DNA of 7,014 nucleotides from Lachnospiraceae bacterium UBA7076. Lineage in GTDB: Bacteria; Bacillota; Clostridia; Lachnospirales; Lachnospiraceae. Position numbers and translations under genes: made by a program. Positions 1 to 6,383 of the stretch are shown piece by piece (within the stretch, counting starts at the first letter, position 1; the number at the start of each line of letters is the position of its first letter). The notes under the pieces were generated by a model. The model was not told where the DNA came from. It searched no databases and saw only the letters and a program-made list of their open reading frames with translations. The stretch spans positions 1 to 7,014 of the forward strand of contig DKZK01000007.1 in NCBI GenBank assembly GCA_002493625.1, in the 5' to 3' direction.

Positions 1-25
1 ATTTAGCATTTCTGATAAGTTTTTG

Positions 26-54
26 TTGCCGTATTATCTGAATTATGCTAGAAT
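26..54 (+). promoter_or_regulatory. Sigma-A-type promoter for the GNAT-GNAT-XRE genes
   Basis: The -35 box TTGCCG (26-31) and the -10 box TAGAAT (49-54) are separated by exactly 17 bases, and a TG at 46-47 gives an extended -10. Predicted transcription starts near 61, leaving a leader of about 25 bases before the first start codon. No other promoter-like sequence is evident before the second and third genes, so it probably drives all three. Called by eye. Confidence 0.5.
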
Positions 55-85
55 ATATGGAGAATACAGAATTGAGAGGTAATCT

Positions 86-559
86 ATGGAGTATATGATA
101 CGAGAAATACAAAAACAGGAATATCCGTTACTGGATAATTTTCTATATGAAGCAATTTTTGTTCCAGAGGGTATCGAACCTCCAACCAAAAGTATTATTT
201 CATCTCCCGAATTACAGATTTATGTTAAGCATTTCGGAGACTCCAAAGATGATTGGGGATTAGTGGCAGAGGTTGGCGGTAAGATTGTTGGGGTTGTTTG
301 GGTTCGCATTATGAACGATTACGGACATATAGATGATGAAACGCCCTCTTTGGCAATCTCTCTTCATAAAGAATACCGGGGCTTTGGCATTGGAACGGCT
401 ATGATGAAAGAAATTCTTACTCTGCTTAAATCACATGGGTACAGTTGGGTTTCTCTTTCTGTTCAAAAAGCCAATTATGCGGCAAAGATGTATTTAAAGA
501 TTGGTTTTGAAATTGTAAGGGAGAATGAAGAAGAATATATTATGGTGTACCAGCTATAA
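86..559 (+). CDS. GNAT-family N-acetyltransferase (first of two)
   Basis: Small cytoplasmic acetyltransferase of the GCN5-related (GNAT) superfamily, which transfers an acetyl group from acetyl-CoA to an amine; the substrate cannot be read from the sequence. The 157 residues fit a single-domain GNAT. The acetyl-CoA pyrophosphate-binding motif A is clear: a beta strand (SLAISL), then R98-G-F-G101-I-G103 and a helix, matching the R/Q-x-x-G-x-G/A signature. A C-terminal segment around YLKIGFEIV (about 136-144) is the usual GNAT motif B region. The ATG at 86 is preferred over the in-frame ATG at 95 because the Shine-Dalgarno GAGAGGT (74-80) lies 5 bases before it. The second GNAT gene starts 22 bases after the stop, so the two are probably co-transcribed. 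Such genes are common cargo on mobile elements; antibiotic or small-molecule acetylation, or ribosomal-protein acetylation, are all possible. Confidence 0.85.
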   Translation: MEYMIREIQKQEYPLLDNFLYEAIFVPEGIEPPTKSIISSPELQIYVKHFGDSKDDWGLVAEVGGKIVGVVWVRIMNDYGHIDDETPSLAISLHKEYRGFGIGTAMMKEILTLLKSHGYSWVSLSVQKANYAAKMYLKIGFEIVRENEEEYIMVYQL

Positions 560-581
560 TTAAAGAAAGGACATTCCATTT

Positions 582-1088
582 ATGAGAATCCGACCATATA
601 TACCAAGCAAAGATTACGAATATGTATCAAAATGGATTGATGACGAAAGAACTCATGCTTTTTGGTGTGCAAATCTTTTGCCATACCCCATGACACAAAA
701 ATCTTTCCATGATTTATTAGAGAAAAATGCAACGGACTGGACAGACAGTGCTTATGTCGCAACCGAAAACAACGGACAGACAGTAGGCTTCTTCTGTTAT
801 TCTGTCAATACAGCAGACAATATTGGTTTTCTTAAATTTGTTATTGTTGATAAAACCAAACGTGGAAAAGGTTACGGAAAAGAAATGCTGAATTTGGCTC
901 TGCAATTCGCTTTTCAGATAACCGGCGCAAAAGCGGTTCAACTAAATGTTTTCAGTGAAAACGTATTAGCAAAGCAATGTTATGAAAAAGTTGGCTTTGT
1001 TGAAAGAAAGATTGATAAAGATGTATTTGCATATAAAGACGAGTTGTGGAGCAGATGTAACATGATAATTTCAAAACAATCATTCTAA
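582..1088 (+). CDS. GNAT-family N-acetyltransferase (second of two)
   Basis: A second single-domain GNAT of 168 residues, not an obvious duplicate of the preceding one. Motif A is R94-G-K-G97-Y-G99-K after the strand LKFVIVD, and the late motif QCYEKVGFVE (about 132-141) is typical of the family. Its opening, RIRPYIPSKDYEYVSKWIDDERT, resembles RimJ/RimL-like or aminoglycoside-type GNATs, in which a short helix follows the first strand; the substrate is unknown. AAAGGA (566-571) is a Shine-Dalgarno site 10 bases before the ATG. It lies between the first GNAT and the XRE gene with gaps of 22 and 16 bases, so one transcript is likely. Nothing is truncated and the motif is intact, so an active enzyme is expected. 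Confidence 0.85.
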   Translation: MRIRPYIPSKDYEYVSKWIDDERTHAFWCANLLPYPMTQKSFHDLLEKNATDWTDSAYVATENNGQTVGFFCYSVNTADNIGFLKFVIVDKTKRGKGYGKEMLNLALQFAFQITGAKAVQLNVFSENVLAKQCYEKVGFVERKIDKDVFAYKDELWSRCNMIISKQSF

Positions 1089-1095
1089 TTTTCAG

Positions 1096-1101
1096 AAAGG
1101 A
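1096..1101 (+). promoter_or_regulatory. Ribosome binding site that decides the XRE start
   Basis: AAAGGA lies 3 bases before the ATG at 1105 and 9 bases before the in-frame ATG at 1111. Normal spacing favours 1111. Confidence 0.55.
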
Positions 1102-1110
1102 AACATGACT

Positions 1111-1680
1111 ATGGTATTAGGAGAACGGATAAAGAGAATACGCACGTTCCGGGGCTTGACACAGCGTGAACTAGGCTTGAAATTGGGATATGAGGAACGC
1201 AATGCTGATGTTCGTATTGCACAGTATGAATCCGGCTATCGTGTTCCCAAAAACAACACTCTAATGGAAATGGCAAAGATATTGAACGTCAATTATATTC
1301 ATTTTATTGGTGTTACACCCGGCTGCGCCGAAGATATTATGCTCACATTCCTTTGGCTTGACGAAGATGACCGTAGCACAATCCATTTATTTCAGCTTGT
1401 CCGCAATCCCGGCAAATGCAACGCTTCTGATGATAAATCGGTACGTTACTACGACAATGACGACTGGCCTGCTCATGCCCCGGTAGGTATGTGGCTAGAG
1501 TACGGTTTAGTCAATGATTTCATGCGGGAGTGGTGTCTGCGGAAAGAACAGTTGAAGAATGGAGAGATTTCCGAGGACGAATATTTTGAGTGGAAAATCA
1601 ACTGGCCTGCTACGAGTAGTAGTGTTGATGAAAAAGGAAATGACAAGAAAAATAATAGTTATCAATGGAAATCTATCTAG
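1111..1680 (+). CDS. XRE-family helix-turn-helix transcriptional regulator
   Basis: A DNA-binding protein of 189 residues from the preferred start at 1111; an in-frame ATG at 1105 would add two residues but sits too close to the ribosome binding site. The N-terminal 65 residues or so form a Cro/C1-type helix-turn-helix: GERIKRIRTFRGLTQRELG, then a recognition region and QYESGYRVP, followed by a helix ending in LNVNYIHF. The remaining 120 residues are acidic and aromatic-rich (DDWPAHAPVGMW, then EDEYFEWKINWP) and have no enzymatic motif I can name. From memory, this whole architecture is common among regulators on conjugative and integrative elements of gut Clostridia; no search was possible. 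It ends the GNAT-GNAT-XRE run and lies 58 bases before the DUF262 gene, so it could regulate its own transcript or the defence-like cassette, but no operator is demonstrated. The last 20 residues are polar and lysine-rich and may be a variable tail. Confidence 0.85.
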   Translation: MVLGERIKRIRTFRGLTQRELGLKLGYEERNADVRIAQYESGYRVPKNNTLMEMAKILNVNYIHFIGVTPGCAEDIMLTFLWLDEDDRSTIHLFQLVRNPGKCNASDDKSVRYYDNDDWPAHAPVGMWLEYGLVNDFMREWCLRKEQLKNGEISEDEYFEWKINWPATSSSVDEKGNDKKNNSYQWKSI

Positions 1681-1682
1681 TT

Positions 1683-1711
1683 TTTACAATGAAATGCGCA
1701 TATAATATAAA
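1683..1711 (+). promoter_or_regulatory. Promoter of the DUF262-HEPN cassette
   Basis: TTTACA (1683-1688, 5 of 6 to TTGACA) and TATAAA (1706-1711, 5 of 6 to TATAAT) have a 17-base spacer. An overlapping TATAAT at 1701-1706 lacks a well-placed -35. Transcription would begin near 1718, about 20 bases before the DUF262 ATG. A 7-base direct repeat, CATATAA (1699-1705 and 1717-1723), brackets the -10 and could be a regulator site, though in such AT-rich DNA it may be chance. Confidence 0.55.
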
Positions 1712-1738
1712 GTAAACATATAAGAATGGAGTGATAAT

Positions 1739-2842
1739 ATGAAAAAGACTACTGCTAAAATTATCCAAATAAGTGACATAATACAATGGAACGAAAAAAA
1801 AGAACTTGAATTATCTCCTAAATATCAACGCAATTATGTATGGAATGAAAAAGCTAAAGCATATTTAATCGATACAATAATTCGTGGTTTGCCCATTCCT
1901 CCTATCTTTCTTCGGCAAAAAACAGATGTTACTACAAAATCGACAACACGAGAGATAATTGACGGTCAGCAGCGCATTAGAGCAATTTTAGAGTATATCG
2001 TAGAGGAGGGCTTTGCCATTAAAACTGCCCATAACAAAGATTACGGCGGAAAAAAATATTCCGAATTGGACGAAGATGCCCAAGAATCTATGTTAGAATA
2101 TGAAATACTTGCTGAAGTAGTTACAGAAAAAGACGAAAGCTCTATTTACGACATGTTTGCACGCTTAAACTCCAATAATTATGTTCTGAACAAGCAAGAA
2201 ATCCGCAACTCAAAATATTGGGGAGATTTTAAAGTTTTTATATATCGTCTTGCATCTCAATATAGGGACTTTTTCTTAAATAATAGACTGCTCGGGGATA
2301 ATGATTGTGCCAGAATGCGTGACGCTGAATTAATTACTTCTATGGTTATCGTATTAAAAGAAGGTATTGTATCAGAGTCACCTGCTTTTGTTGATAACAT
2401 ATATTTGAAATACGATAAAGACTTTGATGATATTGACATGATTGAAAATCAGTTTAATTCTGTAATGAGTATTTTATCACGCATTTATGATTATTTGAAC
2501 GGAAACTTGGGGTGTTTTGAAAATAAAAATTATTTCTTTACCCTTTACTGCACTATTGTAAACCAAATGTATGGCATACCATCTTTTGCTTTACAAAGAT
2601 ATACACAATTTGACTATTCTTCTATTGAAAAGAATTTTTCGCTTTTGATTGATTCCTGTATCCAATTTATACATGATTATGACACCAATATTGCTGACAA
2701 AGATAATAAACTTGGATTGTACTATGAGTTTTCTGAATTTGCCAAACACCACAAACAACGAACAACAGGTAAAGCAGAGCGTATAAGCCGTATTGCCTTC
2801 TTAAATTCAAACATAGGAAGTATAATCAATGACAACGAATGA
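1739..2842 (+). CDS. DUF262 (ParB/GmrS-N-like) domain protein of a two-gene defence-like module
   Basis: A 367-residue protein whose first half is a DUF262 domain (the ParB/sulfiredoxin-like fold of GmrSD, BrxU and SspE). The markers appear in family order: Q30-R-N-Y-V-W35, then GLPIPPIFL (50-58), the signature D75-G-Q-Q-R79, and a later FARLNSNN (140-147) with KQEIRNSKYWG (152-162). In GmrSD-type proteins this domain binds or hydrolyses NTP and is linked to sensing modified DNA. The C-terminal half is mostly helical-looking and shows no DUF1524 HNH nuclease motif, so the nuclease half of GmrSD-type enzymes is missing. A conserved-looking basic stretch, HHKQRTTGKAERISR (about 337-351), occurs near the end. 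GGAG (1728-1731) gives a good ribosome binding site 7 bases before the ATG. The HEPN gene overlaps the 3' end by 14 bases, which points to a joint function. No signal peptide or membrane segment, so probably cytoplasmic. Codon use is more AT-rich than in the flanking genes. Confidence 0.85.
   Translation: MKKTTAKIIQISDIIQWNEKKELELSPKYQRNYVWNEKAKAYLIDTIIRGLPIPPIFLRQKTDVTTKSTTREIIDGQQRIRAILEYIVEEGFAIKTAHNKDYGGKKYSELDEDAQESMLEYEILAEVVTEKDESSIYDMFARLNSNNYVLNKQEIRNSKYWGDFKVFIYRLASQYRDFFLNNRLLGDNDCARMRDAELITSMVIVLKEGIVSESPAFVDNIYLKYDKDFDDIDMIENQFNSVMSILSRIYDYLNGNLGCFENKNYFFTLYCTIVNQMYGIPSFALQRYTQFDYSSIEKNFSLLIDSCIQFIHDYDTNIADKDNKLGLYYEFSEFAKHHKQRTTGKAERISRIAFLNSNIGSIINDNE
2815..2820 (+). promoter_or_regulatory. 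Internal ribosome binding site for the HEPN gene
   Basis: AGGAAG lies inside the DUF262 coding sequence, 8 bases before the ATG at 2829. It supports that start and translational coupling of the two proteins. Confidence 0.6.
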
Positions 2843-3389
2843 AATTAAATCCTCTATTATAACATGGAATAACTGGGCTAGTAATCCTCATGTGCAACGA
2901 TATGATATTGCTCTGCTGAAAATATGGATACAATTTGAACGCTTTTTATCCGAATTAATAATTACTTATTCCACAGGACAGCCTTCTGAAACAGGCTATT
3001 CACCGAATTTAAAGATACGATTTCAAAATGAAGAGCAATTCAACGCATTTATGAGAGAAGGTAACAAAAAATATGTTGAATATTTAGGTAAAATAGAAAA
3101 ACTATCAAAACATATTTTTATCAATGATCCTTTTGATATTATTTTTCTTGATGCGACTAATAAAACTGCTTACGAGCAACTAAAGGCTTTGAGAAATTAT
3201 ATCGCCCATGAAAGTGGTGAGGCAAAATCAAAGCTCATCAATTTATGTTTCAGTGGAAATGCAAATAACTTTTTAGAGCCAAATCTCTTTTTACTTACAA
3301 GAGAACGCTCCACTAGAAATACCTATTATACATACTATACTACTATTATTCAAAATATCGCAGAGTTACTTGTTGATCCTCCCACATGA
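2829..3389 (+). CDS. HEPN-like protein, putative ribonuclease partner of DUF262
   Basis: A small 186-residue protein, probably all-alpha. The stretch L118-K-A-L-R122-N-Y-I-A-H127-E contains the R-x4-H motif that forms the RNase active site in HEPN toxins and defence effectors, set in the usual helix. An earlier amphipathic helix, IALLKIWIQFERFLSELI (27-44), fits the first HEPN helix with its polar E37. These features suggest a metal-independent RNase that works as a dimer; I infer the fold from motif and helix pattern only. The family may be near the MAE_28990/MAE_18760 or RiboL-PSP HEPN groups, which I cannot decide by eye. It overlaps the DUF262 gene by 14 bases in another frame and has its own ribosome binding site, so the pair is surely one operon. 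HEPN proteins usually pair with a nucleotidyltransferase (MNT) antitoxin; none is present. It ends 35 bases before a stem-loop shared with convergent guaA. Confidence 0.7.
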   Translation: MTTNEIKSSIITWNNWASNPHVQRYDIALLKIWIQFERFLSELIITYSTGQPSETGYSPNLKIRFQNEEQFNAFMREGNKKYVEYLGKIEKLSKHIFINDPFDIIFLDATNKTAYEQLKALRNYIAHESGEAKSKLINLCFSGNANNFLEPNLFLLTRERSTRNTYYTYYTTIIQNIAELLVDPPT

Positions 3390-3393
3390 TTTT

Positions 3394-3412
3394 AGGTATC
3401 AAGAAGGTATCA
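3394..3412. repeat. Short tandem direct repeat between HEPN gene and terminator
   Basis: AGGTATCA occurs at 3394-3401 and again at 3405-3412, an 11-base period, about one helical turn. It lies exactly at the junction of the accessory and core halves. It could be a protein-binding or recombination site, or chance. Confidence 0.4.
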
Positions 3413-3424
3413 CGCCCCACATCA

Positions 3425-3464
3425 AAAGCCGGAAAGTCCGCTATTTATGCGGCTTCCCGGCTTT
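3425..3464. terminator. Stem-loop between convergent HEPN and guaA genes, probably bidirectional
   Basis: An outer 8-bp stem, AAAGCCGG (3425-3432) with CCGGCTTT (3457-3464), encloses an imperfect inner stem ending in CCGC (3438-3441) with GCGG (3449-3452) and a 7-base loop. The + strand continues CTGTTTACT, which is T-rich. The - strand reads CCGGCTTTTG at the end of the stem, so each direction has a short U run. It starts 7 bases past the guaA stop on the - strand and 35 bases past the HEPN stop on the + strand. Confidence 0.7.
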
Positions 3465-3471
3465 CTGTTTA

Positions 3472-5013
3472 CTATTCGAACTCTATCGTTCCCGGCGGTT
3501 TTCCCGTACAATCATACAACACGCGGTTTACCCCCTTTACCTCATTCACAATACGGCTTGTCACCTTGGCGAGAACCTCCCACGGGAGCTGCGCCGCCTC
3601 GGCGGTCATAAAATCACTGGTGGAGACAGCGCGGAGCGCTACAGCATAATCATAGGTTCGCTCGTCACCCATTACTCCGACACTCCTCATGTTTGTGAGA
3701 GCGGCAAAATACTGACCGAGCGTCTGGTCAATTCCTGCATTTGCAATTTCCTCGCGGTAAATAGCATCTGCCTCCTGAACGATTCGAACCTTATCCGCAG
3801 TGACCTCACCCACAATACGAATACCTAAGCCCGGTCCCGGAAATGGCTGACGGAATACAAGATATTTCGGTATGCCAAGCTCAAGTCCCGCCTTTCTCAC
3901 TTCGTCCTTAAACAATAAACGGAGCGGCTCAATGATTTCCTTAAAATCAACATAATCAGGCAGCCCGCCTACATTGTGGTGGCTCTTTATAACTGCGGAA
4001 TCTCCAAGCCCCGATTCTATCACGTCAGGATAAATGGTTCCCTGAACAAGGAAGTCTACGGCACTGATTTTCTTTGCCTCCTCCTCAAATACACGGATAA
4101 ATTCTTCTCCTATTATCTTCCTTTTGTCCTCCGGCTCCGTTACTCCTGCAAGCTTTCCATAGAAGCGTTCCTGCGCGTTGACACGGATAAAATTCAAGTC
4201 ATATGGTCCCTCCGGTCCAAATACGGCTTCCACCTCGTCTCCCTCATTCTTGCGGAGAAGTCCATGATCCACAAAGACGCATGTAAGCTGTTTTCCCACT
4301 GCCTTTGCGAGCAGAACGGCGGCAACAGATGAATCAACACCACCGGAAAGGGCGCATAACACCTTACCGTTTCCTACCTTTTCCCGTATTTCATTTACGG
4401 TTGTCTCAACAAATGAATCCATGCGCCAGTCACCGGAGCAGCCGCAAACCTTTGTCACGAAATTGAAAATCATTTTCATTCCCTCTTTAGTGTGCATAAC
4501 TTCGGGGTGGAACTGAGTTGCATATAATTTTTTCCCGGCACACTCCATTGCAGCAACAGGACATACCTGAGTACTTGCTGTAACAGTAAAGCCCTCAGGC
4601 GCACTTGCAATATAGTCTGTATGGCTCATCCAGCAGATTGTCCTTTCAGAAACGTTTTCAAAAAGCACGCTGCTTCTGTCAACGGCTACCTCCGTATGTC
4701 CGTACTCACTGACAGGCGCAGTTTCAACCCTGCCTCCAAGCGTGTACGCCATAAGCTGTGAGCCGTAGCATATTCCAAGTATCGGAATACCCAGCTCAAA
4801 TATTTCCTTGCTGTATCTTGGGGAAGCCTCAGCATAAACGCTGTTGGGACCGCCTGTGAAAATAATGCCCTTCGGATTCATTTCCTTAATCTGATCAATG
4901 GAAATCGTATATGGGTGCACCTCCGCATATACGTTACATTCCCTGACCCTGCGCGCAATCAACTGATTGTATTGTCCACCAAAATCAAGTACAATAATTA
5001 GTTCCTTTTTCAT
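3472..5013 (-). CDS. guaA: GMP synthase (glutamine-hydrolysing)
   Basis: Catalyses the last step of GMP synthesis: XMP + ATP + glutamine to GMP. The 513 residues are full length for the family. The class I amidotransferase domain comes first, with the nucleophile Cys82 in GICYGSQ, His169 in QFHPEV and Glu171 completing the triad. The ATP-pyrophosphatase domain follows with the P-loop S223-G-G-V-D-S228. The C-terminal dimerisation/XMP domain contains RQPFPGPGLGIR and ends KPPGTIEFE; the usual ending is TIEWE, so the Trp-to-Phe change is slightly unusual. The start is set by AGAGGAGA, a strong ribosome binding site about 7 bases before the ATG. It is separated from the S41 gene upstream by a long hairpin and probably has its own promoter. 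Its 3' end faces the accessory block, and the gene end is a recognised island insertion point in many bacteria. Confidence 0.98.
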   Translation of the reverse strand: MKKELIIVLDFGGQYNQLIARRVRECNVYAEVHPYTISIDQIKEMNPKGIIFTGGPNSVYAEASPRYSKEIFELGIPILGICYGSQLMAYTLGGRVETAPVSEYGHTEVAVDRSSVLFENVSERTICWMSHTDYIASAPEGFTVTASTQVCPVAAMECAGKKLYATQFHPEVMHTKEGMKMIFNFVTKVCGCSGDWRMDSFVETTVNEIREKVGNGKVLCALSGGVDSSVAAVLLAKAVGKQLTCVFVDHGLLRKNEGDEVEAVFGPEGPYDLNFIRVNAQERFYGKLAGVTEPEDKRKIIGEEFIRVFEEEAKKISAVDFLVQGTIYPDVIESGLGDSAVIKSHHNVGGLPDYVDFKEIIEPLRLLFKDEVRKAGLELGIPKYLVFRQPFPGPGLGIRIVGEVTADKVRIVQEADAIYREEIANAGIDQTLGQYFAALTNMRSVGVMGDERTYDYAVALRAVSTSDFMTAEAAQLPWEVLAKVTSRIVNEVKGVNRVLYDCTGKPPGTIEFE

Positions 5014-5035
5014 CTGTCTCTCCTCTCACTATCAT

Positions 5036-5060
5036 TTGAACTTAGGTGATTACCTATCAA
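5036..5060. promoter_or_regulatory. Inverted repeat upstream of guaA, possible operator at a weak promoter
   Basis: TAGGT (5043-5047) and ACCTA (5052-5056) form a perfect inverted repeat around GATT, with an outer TTGA (5036-5039) and TCAA (5057-5060). Read on the - strand, TTGATA at its edge could be a -35 box, with a poor AATGAT-like -10 about 18 bases further on. A guaA operator is therefore plausible but weak. I see no purine riboswitch in the short leader. Confidence 0.3.
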
Positions 5061-5077
5061 AGCACTAAATTACACTA

Positions 5078-5119
5078 GGGCTGTCGCAATAAGGATTAAA
5101 ATCCTTATTGCAACAGCCC
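5078..5119 (-). terminator. Long 19-bp hairpin after the S41 gene; terminator or dispersed palindrome
   Basis: Arms 5078-5096 and 5101-5119 are complementary at 18 of 19 positions around a TAAA loop. The one exception, C5085 opposite A5112, is a mismatch in + strand RNA but a G-U wobble in - strand RNA, so the hairpin is complete only in transcripts running from the S41 gene, whose stop lies 15 bases before it. That supports a role at the 3' end of the M23-S41 transcript. The tail after the stem on the - strand (TAGTGTAATTT) has no clean U run, so termination is not certain. The GGGCTGTTGCAA-type arm recalls repeats found between genes in Clostridia. Confidence 0.65.
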
Positions 5120-5134
5120 CATATGTATATTATA

Positions 5135-6364
5135 TTACATCATACTTTGTATAACTTCCTCCGCCTTGTGAAGCTGAAGGTCGTCCTCATAATCAAGATT
5201 TACCGCGTTGGTTCTGTCCTCAAGCTCAACCTCATAGTCCGGCTCAATGCCGATTTCATGAATATCGTTTCCGCCCGGAGTGAAATATTTTGACACCGTA
5301 ATCTTGATGGCAGTACCGTCTGAGAGAGGAAGGATTGACTGTACAATACCCTTTCCAAAGGTTGTGGTTCCCACAAGCTCTGCGGTATCCGTATCCTTCA
5401 TTGCCCCCGCAAATATCTCTGACGCACTTGCGCTGTTTCCATTTACAAGCACAACCATCGGAATATCTATGCAGTGATCATCCTTGTCATCAAAAGAAGA
5501 CGTAATTTTTCCATCCCTGTCCTTGGTGGTTACTATATTTCCACCGTCAAGCGTGTATGCGCACATATCCACAACTGCGTTTAACAGTCCTCCTGGATTA
5601 TCCCGCAAGTCAACGATAAGCCCCTTTGCGCCCTGCTTTTCCAAATCCTCCACAGCTTCCTTATACTCCTTTGGAGTATTTTCATAAAACTGTGTTACGG
5701 AAATGTAGCCTACATTGTTCTCCAGCATTCTGTAATCTACGGAAACATTTTCAACCTCTGCCCTCTGAATGTCAAACTCAACATATTTGTCCTCAGACGG
5801 TCTGTACACCTTTATATGAGCGGTTGTTCCCTTTTCACCCCTTATCATCTCAACAACAAGGGAAAGCTCCTGGTCTGTAATTTCCGTGCCGTCAACCTCA
5901 ACTATGACGTCGTCCGCCTTAACGCCTGCCGCCTCTGCGGGGCTTCCCTTTATAGGACGGACAACCGATACCTTCATTGTAGCATCCTGTGTGACAACAG
6001 CACCCACTCCAAAATATTCGCCTGAATTATCCTCAAGCAAATCCTGATATTCTTCCTTTGTGTAATATACGGAATAAGGGTCATCCAGACCATTCATGAT
6101 ACCGTCATAAAAGGATTCCTCCTGAACCTCAGGGTCAATGTCAAAATAGTAATAATTATCTATGTACTTATTAATCTCGTTTACCTTTGCCTGAACGTCC
6201 TTGTCATCAAGCATTTCCGAAACGTCCTTGCCGTTTTTTCCTTCCTCCGCCTGCGCTTTTCCGCCTGTATTATCCTTCATGCTGAGGTTTGGCGCGCTGC
6301 ATCCTGCTAAGGAAAGTGTTATTGCCAAAAATGTTCCTAATACCAAAAATCTTTTTTTAATCAA
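5135..6364 (-). CDS. S41-family C-terminal processing protease, lipoprotein
   Basis: A secreted serine protease of the CtpA/CtpB group, 409 residues. Residues 1-22 are a lipoprotein signal: basic MIKKR, a hydrophobic core, then the lipobox L19-A-G-C22, so it should be anchored outside the membrane. An acidic linker and helical region (about 30-105) lead into a PDZ domain (about 115-200, with FGVGAVV and GSPAEAAGVKADDVI). The protease core follows: VDLRDNPGG (251-259), the nucleophile Ser313 in NSASASEIFAG, Lys338 in TTFGKGIVQ and Gln342. The Ser-Lys spacing of 25 and Lys-Gln of 4 match CtpB's catalytic triad. The start is TTG at 6362-6364, supported by AGGAG nine bases upstream; no ATG fits. 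The M23 peptidase gene ends 19 bases before it, so both are probably one operon acting on the cell wall or divisome. It could be called ctpA or ctpB; the symbol is left open. Confidence 0.93.
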   Translation of the reverse strand: MIKKRFLVLGTFLAITLSLAGCSAPNLSMKDNTGGKAQAEEGKNGKDVSEMLDDKDVQAKVNEINKYIDNYYYFDIDPEVQEESFYDGIMNGLDDPYSVYYTKEEYQDLLEDNSGEYFGVGAVVTQDATMKVSVVRPIKGSPAEAAGVKADDVIVEVDGTEITDQELSLVVEMIRGEKGTTAHIKVYRPSEDKYVEFDIQRAEVENVSVDYRMLENNVGYISVTQFYENTPKEYKEAVEDLEKQGAKGLIVDLRDNPGGLLNAVVDMCAYTLDGGNIVTTKDRDGKITSSFDDKDDHCIDIPMVVLVNGNSASASEIFAGAMKDTDTAELVGTTTFGKGIVQSILPLSDGTAIKITVSKYFTPGGNDIHEIGIEPDYEVELEDRTNAVNLDYEDDLQLHKAEEVIQSMM

Positions 6365-6373
6365 TTTTATTCG

Positions 6374-6378
6374 CTCCT
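6374..6378 (-). promoter_or_regulatory. Ribosome binding site that fixes the TTG start of the S41 gene
   Basis: AGGAG on the - strand, nine bases before the TTG at 6362-6364, in the gap after the tandem stops (TAA then TAG) of the M23 gene. Confidence 0.7.
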
Positions 6379-6383
6379 AACTA

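Noticed and set aside
582..1680. GNAT toxin with XRE antitoxin
   Set aside because: GNAT toxins of the TacT type pair with a small ribbon-helix-helix antitoxin placed before the toxin. Here the regulator is large, follows the acetyltransferases, and its C-terminal part does not look like an antitoxin.
1739..2842. A complete GmrSD/type IV restriction enzyme
   Set aside because: Only the DUF262 half is visible; no HNH (DUF1524) motif exists in this gene or the next.
3370..3828. Open frames on the + strand over guaA
   Set aside because: They lie opposite a full-length, motif-complete guaA and have low-complexity, unrecognisable translations with no good ribosome binding site.
3976..4332. 118-residue + strand open frame inside guaA
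   Set aside because: Shadow of the guaA codon pattern; no family features.
5108..6025. Several + strand open frames over the S41 gene
   Set aside because: All are antisense to a protease with signal peptide, PDZ and full catalytic triad; proline/serine-rich shadow translations.
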